From Isoetes engelmannii (taxonomy: Eukaryota > Streptophyta > Lycopodiopsida > Isoetales > Isoetaceae): a DNA stretch of 29,366 nucleotides. This document shows, one piece after another, positions 9,885 through 19,841 of the stretch. Location: the NCBI GenBank assembly GCA_011763485.2, contig JAANSK020012245.1:1-29366 (forward strand), written 5' to 3'. Position 1 is the first letter of the stretch; each line of letters starts with the position of its first letter. Made by a program: the position numbers and the translations under genes. The notes below the pieces were generated by a model. It was not told the origin of the DNA. It searched no databases and saw only the letters and a program-made list of their open reading frames with translations.

Positions 9885-12800
9885 TTTTTAAATTGAAGGC
9901 CGTATATATTAAGGTGAAAATAGAGTACAAAGGGGAACTTTTTTCAAGAGAAGTTTAACCCTGAACAAAGATGTTTGAGGGCTCCACAAAATAGGCTTTA
10001 TTTAGGGAAGTCTAACCCATAAAACCATACTTATCAAAACATATCAAAACCAGATAAAAGCTTTAGGACCTAGGTGGCCCTTAATATGTCATCTGCTAAA
10101 AACAGAAGTTACTATCATTATAAAGGAGTAGAGTACTTAATGATAAGATTCAAACCGAAAGTTCTGATCCATCCTTCCTTTCCCTTCGATGAGAATACTT
10201 AAGGGGAAGAACATGCATATGCATTTTTCAGCTTTTGCCATATTGAATCTCCCATTTAAGTCCTTTGCATTGCATAGCAGGTCCCTTCGAACATCTATAT
10301 TTTGATCACAACAGCACTGCAGGAACATGGATCTTCATGCTCAAACACCTTTGGAGGACAAAAAGCTTCTAGCCACTGATGGTTCATGCTCAGATTGATC
10401 CTCTTCCACTTGATTTGCTTTACTATCATGAAGATGATACCTGCAATAAATATACTCTAGTTTTGTGAATACACTTCATTGATACATTCAATATCATATT
10501 TTATCTGTTTAATGACTCTTTCAGGGAGAGTAATTTCATAATTGAATACAAAATTATTTCTCCCCTTCCAGATTCTCCGCCATAAAATATATGTTCTCCA
10601 ATTTGCAAGGTTAGTAGGAAGAAGAAATCAAAGTCACTAAGAGAATTAAGATCAAGACCAAGATAGTTGTAAGCCAAATCTAGGACCCACTCGGCTCAGA
10701 TACATGATCTAAAAAGATGGTTTCATCCTCTGTCCCTCCCATGTACCTGACGCATATATCAGAATCTGCCATGTTTAGTCTATGCCTCTTTTTATTGGTA
10801 GATAGAGCCTTATGCCAAAGTGCCACATGAATGCCTTGATTTTTGGATTAATTGGACTGGCTCACATGAAAATGAAATTCACTTCATCATCTAACCACTG
10901 ACAATTGAGGAGCATAGCACAAATATTGCTGTAGAGAAAGTAAGATTCATGCCCTTCATTGACCAAGGTAGAATTCTGGAAAGGAATGATTTTCTGATTG
11001 TTGAAGAGGTGTCTGATCTTGATTATACCGAGGGAGCTCCATTTACTAGCTTGATCTGGGAAGTGACATGCCAGACAAAGGTTAGAGTCATTAGTAAGCA
11101 AAACTAGGTTCTATAAAATCGATTGATCCATGGTGAGACCCTCCTTACATGTGTACATCCTCTTAACCTGCAACCAAGCCTTCATCAACTTGTTTAAAAT
11201 GCCAGGAATAGAATTACGAACAAAGCAGGGAAAAAAGACCGAGTCAGGAAGATCCATCTTGAGATTTCTCCAACCAAACGAATTGCATTTACTTGGAGAT
11301 CGGATGCTTGGTCTAATTATGCATAACTTGTAAAGATACTTGGCAGTCAGAGAAATTCCTTGCTTCTCAATGTCCAACAACCCTAGTCCACCAAACTTCT
11401 TTCCCTTACAACACCCCTCCATAGAGACATTAACCCAACATCTCTTGCTGTAACCAGAAGAGATAAACCTGCCAATGATGCTTTGGAGTTTGGAAAAGAC
11501 CTTTTTAGGGGTCAAAATGACAGATGACTGATAAACATGAGAGGAGGAGATAACAAAATTAGCAATAATGGTCCTACCATTCTTAGAGAGATACTTAGAA
11601 TTTAAGCTATCAACCTTGCTTTGATTATCAATAATATCTTCCCAAAGGTCAGAAGGGCTACTTTTGATAGCATATAGAATTCCAAGAATCTTAGATTTTG
11701 TGGTTGGAATGTCATACTTACAACCCAGAAGAGCATCTCTCCAAAATAGTCGAGAATACTTCGGGTATTTGTTATGGAATGAGGATCCATTAAAACCAAG
11801 AGGAATGTGTCATATGCAAAATGCCCATTGAGAATCTGATCTAGTCTATCATTTCCAGGAAGATTGAGCCCCTGGATCATGTTAGTATCTTTGGCTTCCT
11901 CAAGTTTGGCATGGAAGGCTTCCATGACAATGAGGAAGAGAGAGGGAGCTAAGGGGCACCCTTGTTTTGCCCCTTTATTCAGAGGGAAGAAAGGACTACA
12001 TTCCCCATTAATTAAAACAATCGATCTAGAGTTGATATGAATAGTCCTGAAGAGAAGATTCCAAAAAGCCTAAGGCTTTGCAACATTTAAAAGAGAAAAG
12101 CCCCCAACTTATAGTATCGAATGCCTTGGTGATCATGTCCAATTTGAGAAGAGTAACATCTTGACCAGTATCTTTAGCCCGTTGAATATCAACGATCGTT
12201 TTAACAACATTATCCAGGATGAATCGATCTTTTAAGTAGGCATACTGTGAGGAGCTGATGATCCTTTCCATAATAGGTTTCAGCCTGGCAGCAAGGGCTC
12301 CTAAATTTATCTTATAGATGACATTGAAAAGAGAAATTGGCCGATATTCTGAAAACCACTAGGCATGTCCATCGTGGGAACGAGAGCAATCGGACTAGTG
12401 TTAATCCTTGCATCCAAACACTTTTGCCTTCTAGATTCATTTACAATATTAGTAATGCTGTCACCCATGATTGTCCATGTTCTCCATGCAACAGGTAGAC
12501 CATTTGGTCCAGGGGTCTTGCCATTCGCCATACCCTTAACCACTTGATGAAGTTCATGATTAGAGAATGGTTCACCAAGGTTGGTGTTATCTTCCACACT
12601 AATTTTCTATTGTAGATTGATAAAATTATCCATGATAACTCAAATCCTGGTTGGTCACCATAATGCTTGTGTAGTGAGCAGCTATTACCTTTTTTTATTT
12701 CTTCTTCACTAGTGATGAGGTTGTCCCCTACCTAACTTCATGGATCTGGTTTCTTTTTGCCCTTCCTTTGCCTTAATAGAAAAAAAAATTGAAATTACAC

Positions 12801-13620
12801 CTTTCATCCTCTTTTAGTTCCCTGATTTTGGATTTGATCCTCCTCATGCCTGTCACCTTGAACATCGATCAGGGAGTCTCTAAGGCAATTCAATCTTTGC
12901 ATTTTTTGATAATAAATACCCTTGCCCCATTTCTTTAGCCAGTTCTTGATGGCTTTAGATACCACCATCCACCAATACATTCGACCATCCTCACCATGTG
13001 GAATAGGATATCTTTCTATAACTTCCTTCAATCTGTCATCAATTTCTATGTGATCAAGAAGAGAAGTGTTAAGCTTAAAATAAGACTTTTCTTTTCTAAT
13101 GTTTTCTGCTGCAGAGATGACCACTTGCTGAGGGTAGTGATGAGCCCGAGTGTATCCTTCAAGATTCTCAACCCTATTACTTGAGTTCCAAAGACCCTCA
13201 GTCAGGTAGAATCTGTCATGAAGACATTTGATCGGGTCAACCCTCTTGTTAATCCAGCTATAGGAATTGGATTTGGTCCTGGCCATGGTGAGATTATGAG
13301 TGTGAATCAAACTTTCCCAAACAACTCTTTCTTGAGAAGCATTGGTTTGAAGTTCTTGTTCTTCATAATACTATCAATAACCATGTTAAGATCACCACCA
13401 AGAATGCATTCATCAAACTCAATATCAGCAAGATTATAATTAATCTTTCTCCAGATATCAATTCTATCTGTGGGATTATTATGAGCATAGATATTAACCA
13501 TAGCTATCTTAAACTTACCAAACTTACATCTAAGGATTTGCCATCTACCATTTCTATCATTGACAGGTCAAGAAGATAAATATTGTACTCTGCCCATTGA
13601 CGAGTCATGAAGTATTCAGG
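9885..13620 (-). mobile_element. 5'-truncated L1 LINE, about 3.7 kb
   Basis: Read on the minus strand, ORF2 parts appear in order. The endonuclease C-terminal half lies at about 13605-13190 (FKIAMVNIYAHNN, ECILGGDLNMV, SYSWINKR). A helical linker follows. Reverse transcriptase has NGKTPGPNGLP (about 12500), LLKLDM..KAFD (about 12130) and a degenerate YADD region, HFAYDTFLL (about 11810). The post-RT motif GKKFGGLGLLDIE lies near 11400. zf-RVT remnants are near 10800-10720 (CVRY, EDETIF), and a W..W+GRNNFVF linker lies at about 10590-10540. The 3' end runs AATATATACGGCCTTCAATT and then a six-A tail (T's at 9884-9890 on the plus strand). Several stops and frame changes break ORF2. ORF1 and the endonuclease N-terminus are missing. 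No second copy of the left flank was found beyond the 5' end. Confidence 0.85.
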
Positions 13621-13891
13621 ATAAATCAAAATGTATCTATGACAGCACAATAAGACGTGTATCTATCAATTGCTACACAATACCAAGTAATCAGCTTCTA
13701 CATTACTGCACATGAAATCAAAAACTCCATCATAATAAGTAGCCCCGTTGGCAGATTATACATAAGTGAATCTACATTATCCAACTAAAAAGACTCTGTA
13801 TCTAAATGCTCCTACATGTAAGCCTAGAAATCTGCATACAAAAAAGAATCTAATCTAACTAGTAAAAAATGAAAAGAAACTTTAATTCAAA
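13621..13891. other. No feature recognised
   Basis: AT-rich sequence between the LINE 5' boundary and the Helitron-like terminus. No coding or repeat signal was seen. The Gypsy fragment interrupted at 9884 does not resume here. Confidence 0.4.
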
Positions 13892-13921
13892 CTAGTAACG
13901 GGTGCCCGGCGTTGCTGGGCA
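13892..13921 (-). mobile_element. Helitron-like 3' terminus
   Basis: On the minus strand the sequence reads TGCCCAGC AAC GCCGGGCA, then CCCGTTA, then CTAG, followed by T. This is the standard Helitron 3' end: a GC-rich hairpin (8-bp stem with one mismatch, 3-nt loop) a few bases before CTRR, inserted 5' of a host T. The GCAACGC loop region resembles many plant Helitron ends. The body would extend to the right on this strand, but I could not find the 5'-TC terminus, so the length is unknown. No RepHel gene is visible, so the element would be non-autonomous. Confidence 0.6.
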
Positions 13922-14478
13922 TAAGTACGATTATAGTATAACCATGAAGTTGCAGACATCTATACAACACCTTGCTAAATTTGAAAGAATAAAAATGGGA
14001 GAAGGAAAATGATGTTAGATTGTATCATTTAGAGTTTAGTATGTTATGCTGCCTAGTGGCGGGACGTTAAAAATGTTTCTTCTTCTTCTTCTTTCATTTG
14101 GTGCATGTTGTAATCCAAGGTTGTGCTTAAGGTAGGTGAAGTGCCAAACTGTATGTTGAAATAACATTGATTTTGTTGATTTTTAGTATTCATGTGGGCT
14201 TTAAATGATAAATGTCTGATATTTCCAACATTGAACAGTAATTGATTTTTCTAATAAATTACTGGTTGTTTTATTTCCTATCTCCAACAATCTGAAATAA
14301 AACAAATATTTGCTACCTCTAACATTAAACAATAATTGGTTTTTCTAGTAAATTCCAATGATTATATATCATATTATAAATATTGATCAAACAATAATGC
14401 GTTGAGATAGCCGTATAGAAAATGCCCTTTCAGTATTCATGCAATTGGCTCATTCAAATATTTCAAACAACATCTTAG

Positions 14479-14620
14479 TCATGAGAGAAAATCAGCTCCC
14501 TGTGTGAATATTGTCTATGAGCATTAAAATGTCAAGGTACAATACTGAAGTCATAGGAGAAAATCAGTTTCCTGTGTGAGTATTGTCTATGAGCATTAAA
14601 ATGTCAAGGTACAATATTGT
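14479..14620 (+). repeat. 71-bp tandem duplication
   Basis: Two adjacent copies, 14479-14549 and 14550-14620, share GTCAT(G/A)(A/G)GAGAAAATCAG and ATTGTCTATGAGCATTAAAA with only a few differences. It appears to be a recent local duplication in non-coding DNA. Confidence 0.9.
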
Positions 14621-14772
14621 GACTCCTCAAAAGTCGTAGTTATATCTTAAAATATTAATTTGACAACCTATGGTATAGAGGCATAACAAATACTAAACAT
14701 TTCAGTGGATATTGTTTTATGACTCTGAGCCAAATGCTTAAAAGTATATAAAAAAAAAGCTTAAGGAGAACA

Positions 14773-14789
14773 GGAATGTCCGACATTCC
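14773..14789. repeat. Perfect short palindrome GGAATGTC-C-GACATTCC
   Basis: The 8-bp arms are perfectly inverted around one base. The same GGAATGTC core recurs in the fold-back repeat at 23600-23748, so this may be a remnant of the same small repeat family. Confidence 0.6.
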
Positions 14790-15496
14790 GGTCATCATAA
14801 ACAATTATCAAAAGTTATGCAATGTCCACACGACAAATTCAAAGTTCGGAAGTCCATGCACTAGTTACCCAGGTCCACAGCTCTGCCAAAGCTGGCAAGA
14901 TGCTCCGGGTGTATGACGATTTAAGACTGCATCTTAAAGCTTTGCACATTCGGGAGCCAAATTTAACTAAAGTCATTGCAACGAATTCGCCAAAAAATCA
15001 ATCATCAAATGCAAATGTAGTCATGTACAAAAAGCAATCACTTGCTTCAAAATATGCATTTTGCCCCAGTCAAAGGGCCAGTACCATGTGAACATACCTT
15101 TTTAAATGTATTCAAAAATCATTTTTGAATCGCTTTGAATATGTAGGCATGGCCATAGTAGCAGGGCTAAGAATTCATATCAACTTAAGTTATTCCTTCA
15201 ACTGAATTTGCATGAACCCACCTGTACAACATCCAAATCGGTAATAACATAAAATGAAGAAATTTAAGATGTGTTTACATATCAAGAACTTCCCTTAAAT
15301 TAATCAACCCTTGATCATGGATGTTCTCTAGGCCCACAATACTTTATCTAACGTGAGTAGATGTAATTTTTGTAATTAACTGAAATGCATAAATGACGTG
15401 CTAGCTATACTCGCCACCCAACCATGAGCTCTGCATGAATACTGAATGCCCTCTGAGCTCTCCCCCGAGAATCTTTATAGTTAGCTAGTCCCTTGA

Positions 15497-15597
15497 CCAT
15501 GCAAGCCATGCAGCCATGCGAGCATGCCAGCTATGCAAGCATGCACGCCATGCAAGCAAGCCCTGCGAGCATGCAAGCCATGCAAGCATGCATGTAA
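15497..15597. repeat. CATGCA/GCATGC-rich degenerate repeat cluster
   Basis: About 100 bp of alternating ATGCAAGC, CATGCGAGC and CATGCATG units. They do not keep a fixed period (8-11 bp), but hexamers CATGCA and GCATGC occur many times. CATGCA is the RY element recognised by plant B3 factors (ABI3/FUS3/LEC2 class), and the tract can form alternating purine-pyrimidine structure. There is no adjacent intact gene to show regulatory use. Confidence 0.7.
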
Positions 15598-16082
15598 GGT
15601 GGAAATTTGAAAGGGGTAAAATTGGAACCCAAAATCAAGGCTAAAAAAATTTGTCCGATTTCTGGAAGATCAAAATTTTTCTCCGGCAGCCAAAACCCTT
15701 GAAATCATAGGAAATCAAATTAAGAAAAATTTCCAAAAAGTTTTCGGAATGCCGGAAAAACCGAATTTAAACAATAGGATATACGTGTACTAACGTTTTG
15801 TTACAAGCAATCCAAGTGCTACAGACAAATTGCTATCCCATGAGCAATCAGGATCAACACAGGAAATCCTTGTGTTAGCAAGATAGGACATACACAAAAG
15901 ACAATAAGGATGTCTGCAAGGTGCCAGACCACTGGATTCATACCAAATCTCGGTTCACAGTATGTACATGAATAGAAAGGGTGAACAATATCTGATTTGC
16001 AAGATCAGTGGATTAAAGAGAAGGAGACTGCAAAGTAAGGATTGAAGAGTGCTCTTAAAGCTCCCTCCATTCCATTATTTTT

Positions 16083-17018
16083 CTAATCTCCTACCTCAAC
16101 TGAGCCCATATCAGTGGATGTGGCTTGAATCTTTGCATCTACATCTTGTAATTCATTTAGATTCATGTCAATATCTTTCTGCGACTCAGTCGTTGATTCC
16201 TTTTGTTCAATAGCATCCTCCACTTTCCATTTTAAGTGTTGAAATTTCATGGCACTTTCAGATCTTTGATCCAACTGTAATTGTTGATCCTCCAATGCTG
16301 CCATTTTTTTTTATCAACATTACTCTGAGCTTCCTGGACCAACCTAACATAAACTGCTCTCTCGCCTTTCTTGTGCTTTAATATATCAAGGATCTCTTGC
16401 ATCCTTTCCTTTAAACCAATTATTTTCTTACTTAACGACGTCTTCATAGTAGATCTGATGTCTAAGAAGTTATTGATAACTTCTAACTGCTCCTTTTTGT
16501 AACTCCTAGTCGAAATTCTTATGCCTTTTGCATTTGTATTGGTTGGATTTTAGTGTCACCACCTCACTAGATATATCAGAATACTTTTGCTTATACCTGG
16601 CCATGCTTTAATATATTTTCAATCCACATCTGCACCTTTCAAATGCAATGCAACTGCCCTTGCAAAGTACAGAGAGACATAGTGATTCATAACATCTTTT
16701 CATCTTTTCTTCCGAAAGCAATTCCATACCATTTGAGAAATCCTTCTGTCCACTTCAAATTAATCTTGTCACCTTGTAGCCATACCTGCTTGGTGCTTCA
16801 TTTTCCCATATCTCTCTCAGCATGGCATCATACTTCTCATAAACATCACAAAAATTCAATTGTCTGAGCTGCCTTACAGAAAATCTAATGTCATCATCGG
16901 GAGATAAGATTTCCCTTTTGGCATTTGAACCTGAAACCTTCTTATTTATTGGAGGCTTTCCACCCCAAGGAGACTTTCTTGAACCCTTGGTGGGTGTCTT
17001 CTTCGGGGTCTTTGCCAT
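16083..17018 (-). pseudogene. Decayed gene of unknown family with basic N-terminus and coiled-coil C-terminus
   Basis: Minus-strand coding signal begins at ATG 17018 with MAKTPKKTPTKGSRKSP, a Lys/Pro-rich tail. It continues through SPDDDIRFSVRQLRQLNFCD and REIWENEAPSRYGYKVTR to about 16760. Two frame changes follow, yet KWTEGFLKWYGIAFGRKDEK (about 16750-16690) and NHYVSLYFARAVALHLKGAD (about 16690-16630) still look like protein. After a weak stretch, Glu/Lys/Gln-rich helical segments run from about 16440 (KKIIGLKERMQEILDILK) to the stop near 16083 (QKDIDMNLNELQDVDAKIQ). A TTTTGCAG acceptor-like site lies about 13 bp before the ATG, suggesting a 5'-UTR intron. I do not recognise the family. 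Captured host gene or transposon accessory ORF are both possible; the Helitron-like end at 13892 has the same orientation. Confidence 0.55.
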
Positions 17019-17031
17019 GTTTACAGTATCT

Positions 17032-18049
17032 GCAAAATGAAAAAAGCAGCGACTTAGATTTTATAAAAAATTTCGCCTGAAGCATTTGAAGATCAGACCA
17101 TAAACCAAACACATTGCTTTTTTAACACTGCATTTTGATTTTTACTTCATGAAACCAATTCTGCTACTTCTTGCATTCATTGATGGAATCACAAAAAAAC
17201 AAAGCCACATAACAAAGAAAGCAAAACTTACTGGACAGGTCACACAAAATTGCAGTGCTTTGAGCCGGTTCAAACGTTCTAGCAGTGCCAATTCTCTAAA
17301 AAGAAAAATCCAAATCGATCTCCACTCGGTTAGCCAAGAAACAAGGGGAACAAAATTTGGAAGAAGTTTTGGTACAATCAAATAATGCCATTTTCTTTAA
17401 TGATGGCAGTTAAAAACTTGCTATAATTGGAATACATTAGCTAATATATAATGTATTTGAGTGACCCCTTTTTTTTATCACGTTAGCGTGCTTTTTCTCT
17501 TTATCAAGGGTACAGTGATCAAGCCATTTTGTGGTTGTCTCTGAAAATCAAGATACGACAATATTTATCAGCATTTGACCTGAAGGAGTAGATATCTCAC
17601 GCCCACGAAACTTTTTTTTTCTAACTTGTAATTATTTTGTTAGATAGCCAAGTGGTGTGGTTATTCCTACATAACCATTCATGTTGTGTAAGTGAATGAT
17701 ATCGCTTGGAATACACATGTAAACTTCATGTTTCAGATAATACATGAAAAAAAAAAACATAGATGAAAATGATAATACCGTAGCAAACCATTGAGAAATG
17801 CATTAAACGATCAAGAAAGCGCATAGAAATACATGGCACACATTAGATATATGCATTAGTACATCCACTCGAATACACAATTGAATCATAGCAAAACCAT
17901 ATTGAAAAGGGTACAAAGATAAAGGGAACCTCCATTATACTTCCTTCCTTCCTATTAAGCTAGATATGGCCAAACTTTATAGATCCAATAAACATCATAA
18001 TTTAGCCAGGAAACTATGGTTTGTGGCCATATAATATTATTGTTAAATA
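17032..18049. other. No gene recognised
   Basis: AT-rich sequence with overlapping short open frames on both strands at 17142-17385 and nothing with a domain signature. It may include the promoter side of the decayed gene to the left. A-runs near 17220, 17610 and 17745 are not clearly retrotransposon tails. Confidence 0.4.
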
Positions 18050-18800
18050 CCAGATCATTTCTAGTCTTTCAAACTATTCATAAGAGAATGTAGAAACTCC
18101 AATGTCTTGGCTGATCAGGGATTAAAAAAAATGTCTTGGTCGTTGTCATCAACGGGAAGATGGAGATTAAAGAACGAAGAACAAAGTTCCATAGTCCATT
18201 CTGACCAAAGAAAACTCCTGAAGAGGTGATTTTCATTTTCTACAAATGACAAACATCTTGGCCATATGTCAGGTCTGAATTAAGCCCAAATCTTTTTCTG
18301 TTTATAGCAAGATATTTATGTCATAGTTGCCACATAAAAGCTTTGACTTTTGGTTGAATTGGAGATTTTCAAAGGTGTTGAAGTTTCCTTTTACATCTCT
18401 CCTCAAAAATCCCCCATTTGAAGTGCATGGTCATCCCCTAATCACTTGTTAGAAATTGATAGGCATCCTTCAACTGAAATTTAAAAAAGCCTTTGAACTG
18501 CCATGTGATGTTGTTGCAATTCCACTGGACCTGTATAATATAATACGTTATGGCATAGTACAAAAGATCTACTAATTTCTCCTTCATTTCTAAGAGCCGA
18601 TTGATCAAAGGGAACTAAGGTCCCATTATGGAAGAGATCCGCTATGAGGTTAATCCCTTTGAGCTGCAAACTTTTTGCTTGATCAAAAATATTTTTGACC
18701 AGGCAATAATTGTTGTTTTCACCAAGAAGATATGGATTCCAAAACTTAGTTTGGGATAGAGATATATCTTTACTCCATCTATACAATACATTCTTTTCAA
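18050..18800 (-). mobile_element. Minus-strand L1 fragment (pre-zf-RVT and zf-RVT)
   Basis: On the minus strand, NVLYRWSKDISLSQTKFWNP and LLGENNNYCLVKNIFDQAKS (about 18785-18655) are the segment that precedes zf-RVT in L1 ORF2. Further down, AFMWQL, HKYLAINRKRFGL (about 18345-18285) and FVICRK (about 18250) mark the zf-RVT domain, followed by SFLWSEWTMELC (about 18200). Stops and frame changes interrupt it. It meets a plus-strand L1 fragment head to head near 18800, so one of the two has been inverted or inserted. The segment 18657-18800 occurs again at 19678-19860. Confidence 0.75.
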
Positions 18801-19194
18801 CTACATTGTGGCCATGGAAGGCTTGCATTGTAACAAGGTCTCTAACCAAAATTATGTTATTTTAAAATTAGACTTCAAACGTGTCTTTGATATTGTTAGA
18901 TGGGATTTCTTAGAGCTGGCTCTCACAAAATTTGGCTTTCATCCTAAATTGAGACTTCTCATCCATGGCCTAAACTTTATGGCCAATTTTGCTATGATAG
19001 TAAATGCATCTCCTACTAGTGTCTTTAAACTATCTCGAGGAGTCAGACAAGAGTGCCCTTTGGCACCTTATTTGTTTTTAGTGGTTGCTGATATGCTAAC
19101 CAGAGTTATTGATTACTATCAACCTAAGGTCTTGATCACTGGCTTAAAGCTTCCAAACAATGTTGACTATGCTACTATATCTCAATATGCAGAT

Positions 19195-19659
19195 GGGCAT
19201 AAGCATGCTACACCCTACCACTTTTGGAACCTGCCGAAGTACCTGCATTAGGTACTTCTAGATTGGGTACCGTTTCCTTGTTCTTTTCATTAAAACGAAT
19301 TCAAAAGTTCAAAATAAAAGTCCAAATCATACTAATATTTAAGATTAAGGAAGGAAGGAAGCAAGGAAGTATATTTTAACGTCGTAGCACTAGCCAGCGT
19401 CCTAAGGACATACAACGGCACATGGCATGTTCTTGCAATCCCCCTTCAAGGAGCACCGCCCCCTACAAGTATACCAGGGGCCATAGGTCCTAGGATGCCA
19501 AGATCCTAGTGAGGCTCGAAATAAATGCATCCAATTTAACACCTATTAGTTATTGAGACATTATACAAGTACCTAGTACCCAGTGTTAGATACTTTTTTA
19601 GGTAGTTTTATGGTCCCTTATTAGTACTTTTTGTGGTAGGGTGTAGCATGCTTATGCCC
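19195..19659. mobile_element. Non-autonomous DNA transposon (MITE-like), 465 bp, 27-bp TIRs, AGAT TSD
   Basis: Perfect 27-bp terminal inverted repeats begin GGGCATAAGCATGCTACACC at 19195-19221 and are mirrored at 19633-19659. AGAT flanks both sides (19191-19194 and 19660-19663). Removing the element and one AGAT restores GCAGATGATAC, which encodes the ADD of the L1 YADD box, so the empty site is directly readable. There is no ORF inside. Subterminal GTACY motifs recur near both ends (AAGTACCTG, AGGTACTTC and GGTACCG on the left; AAGTACCTAGTACCC and AGTACTTT on the right) and may be transposase-binding repeats. The 4-bp duplication and GGGCATAAG end do not match the common plant superfamilies I know (hAT 8 bp, Mutator 9 bp, Harbinger or CACTA 3 bp). 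The family is unassigned. Confidence 0.87.
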
Positions 19660-19776
19660 AGATGATACTTTTGCTTTCTTTGAGCTGCGAACTTTTTGCT
19701 TGATCAGGAATATTTTTGGCCAGGCAATGATTATTGTTTTCACCAAGAAGATATGGATTCCAAAACTTAGTTTGGG

Positions 19777-19841
19777 ATAGAATCGAATAGAATAGAATAA
19801 AGTTTTTATCGTCCTCGGAGGCCAATTGGCCTATGGTATAG
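19777..19841 (-). mobile_element. 57-bp retroposon tail insertion with (TTCTA)n end
   Basis: Comparison with copy A of the duplication shows 57 extra bases here (19781-19837), flanked by ATAG on both sides. On the minus strand it reads CATAGGCCAATTGGCC, GGACGATAAAAA and then a short (TTCTA)n-like tail. A longer plus-strand copy of the same end is at 24030-24185. It looks like a severely 5'-truncated insertion of a SINE or RTE-like LINE whose 3' end is a pentanucleotide repeat. Confidence 0.65.

Noticed and set aside
14822-15091. 89-residue plus-strand open frame starting with ATG
   Set aside because: No recognisable motif and no conserved-looking segments; chance length is plausible in this region.
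15497-15597. CRISPR-like array
   Set aside because: Units are 8-11 bp with no spacers, in a plant nuclear context; it is a degenerate low-complexity repeat.
17142-17385. Open frames of about 79 residues on both strands
   Set aside because: They are antisense shadows of each other and neither has a family signature.
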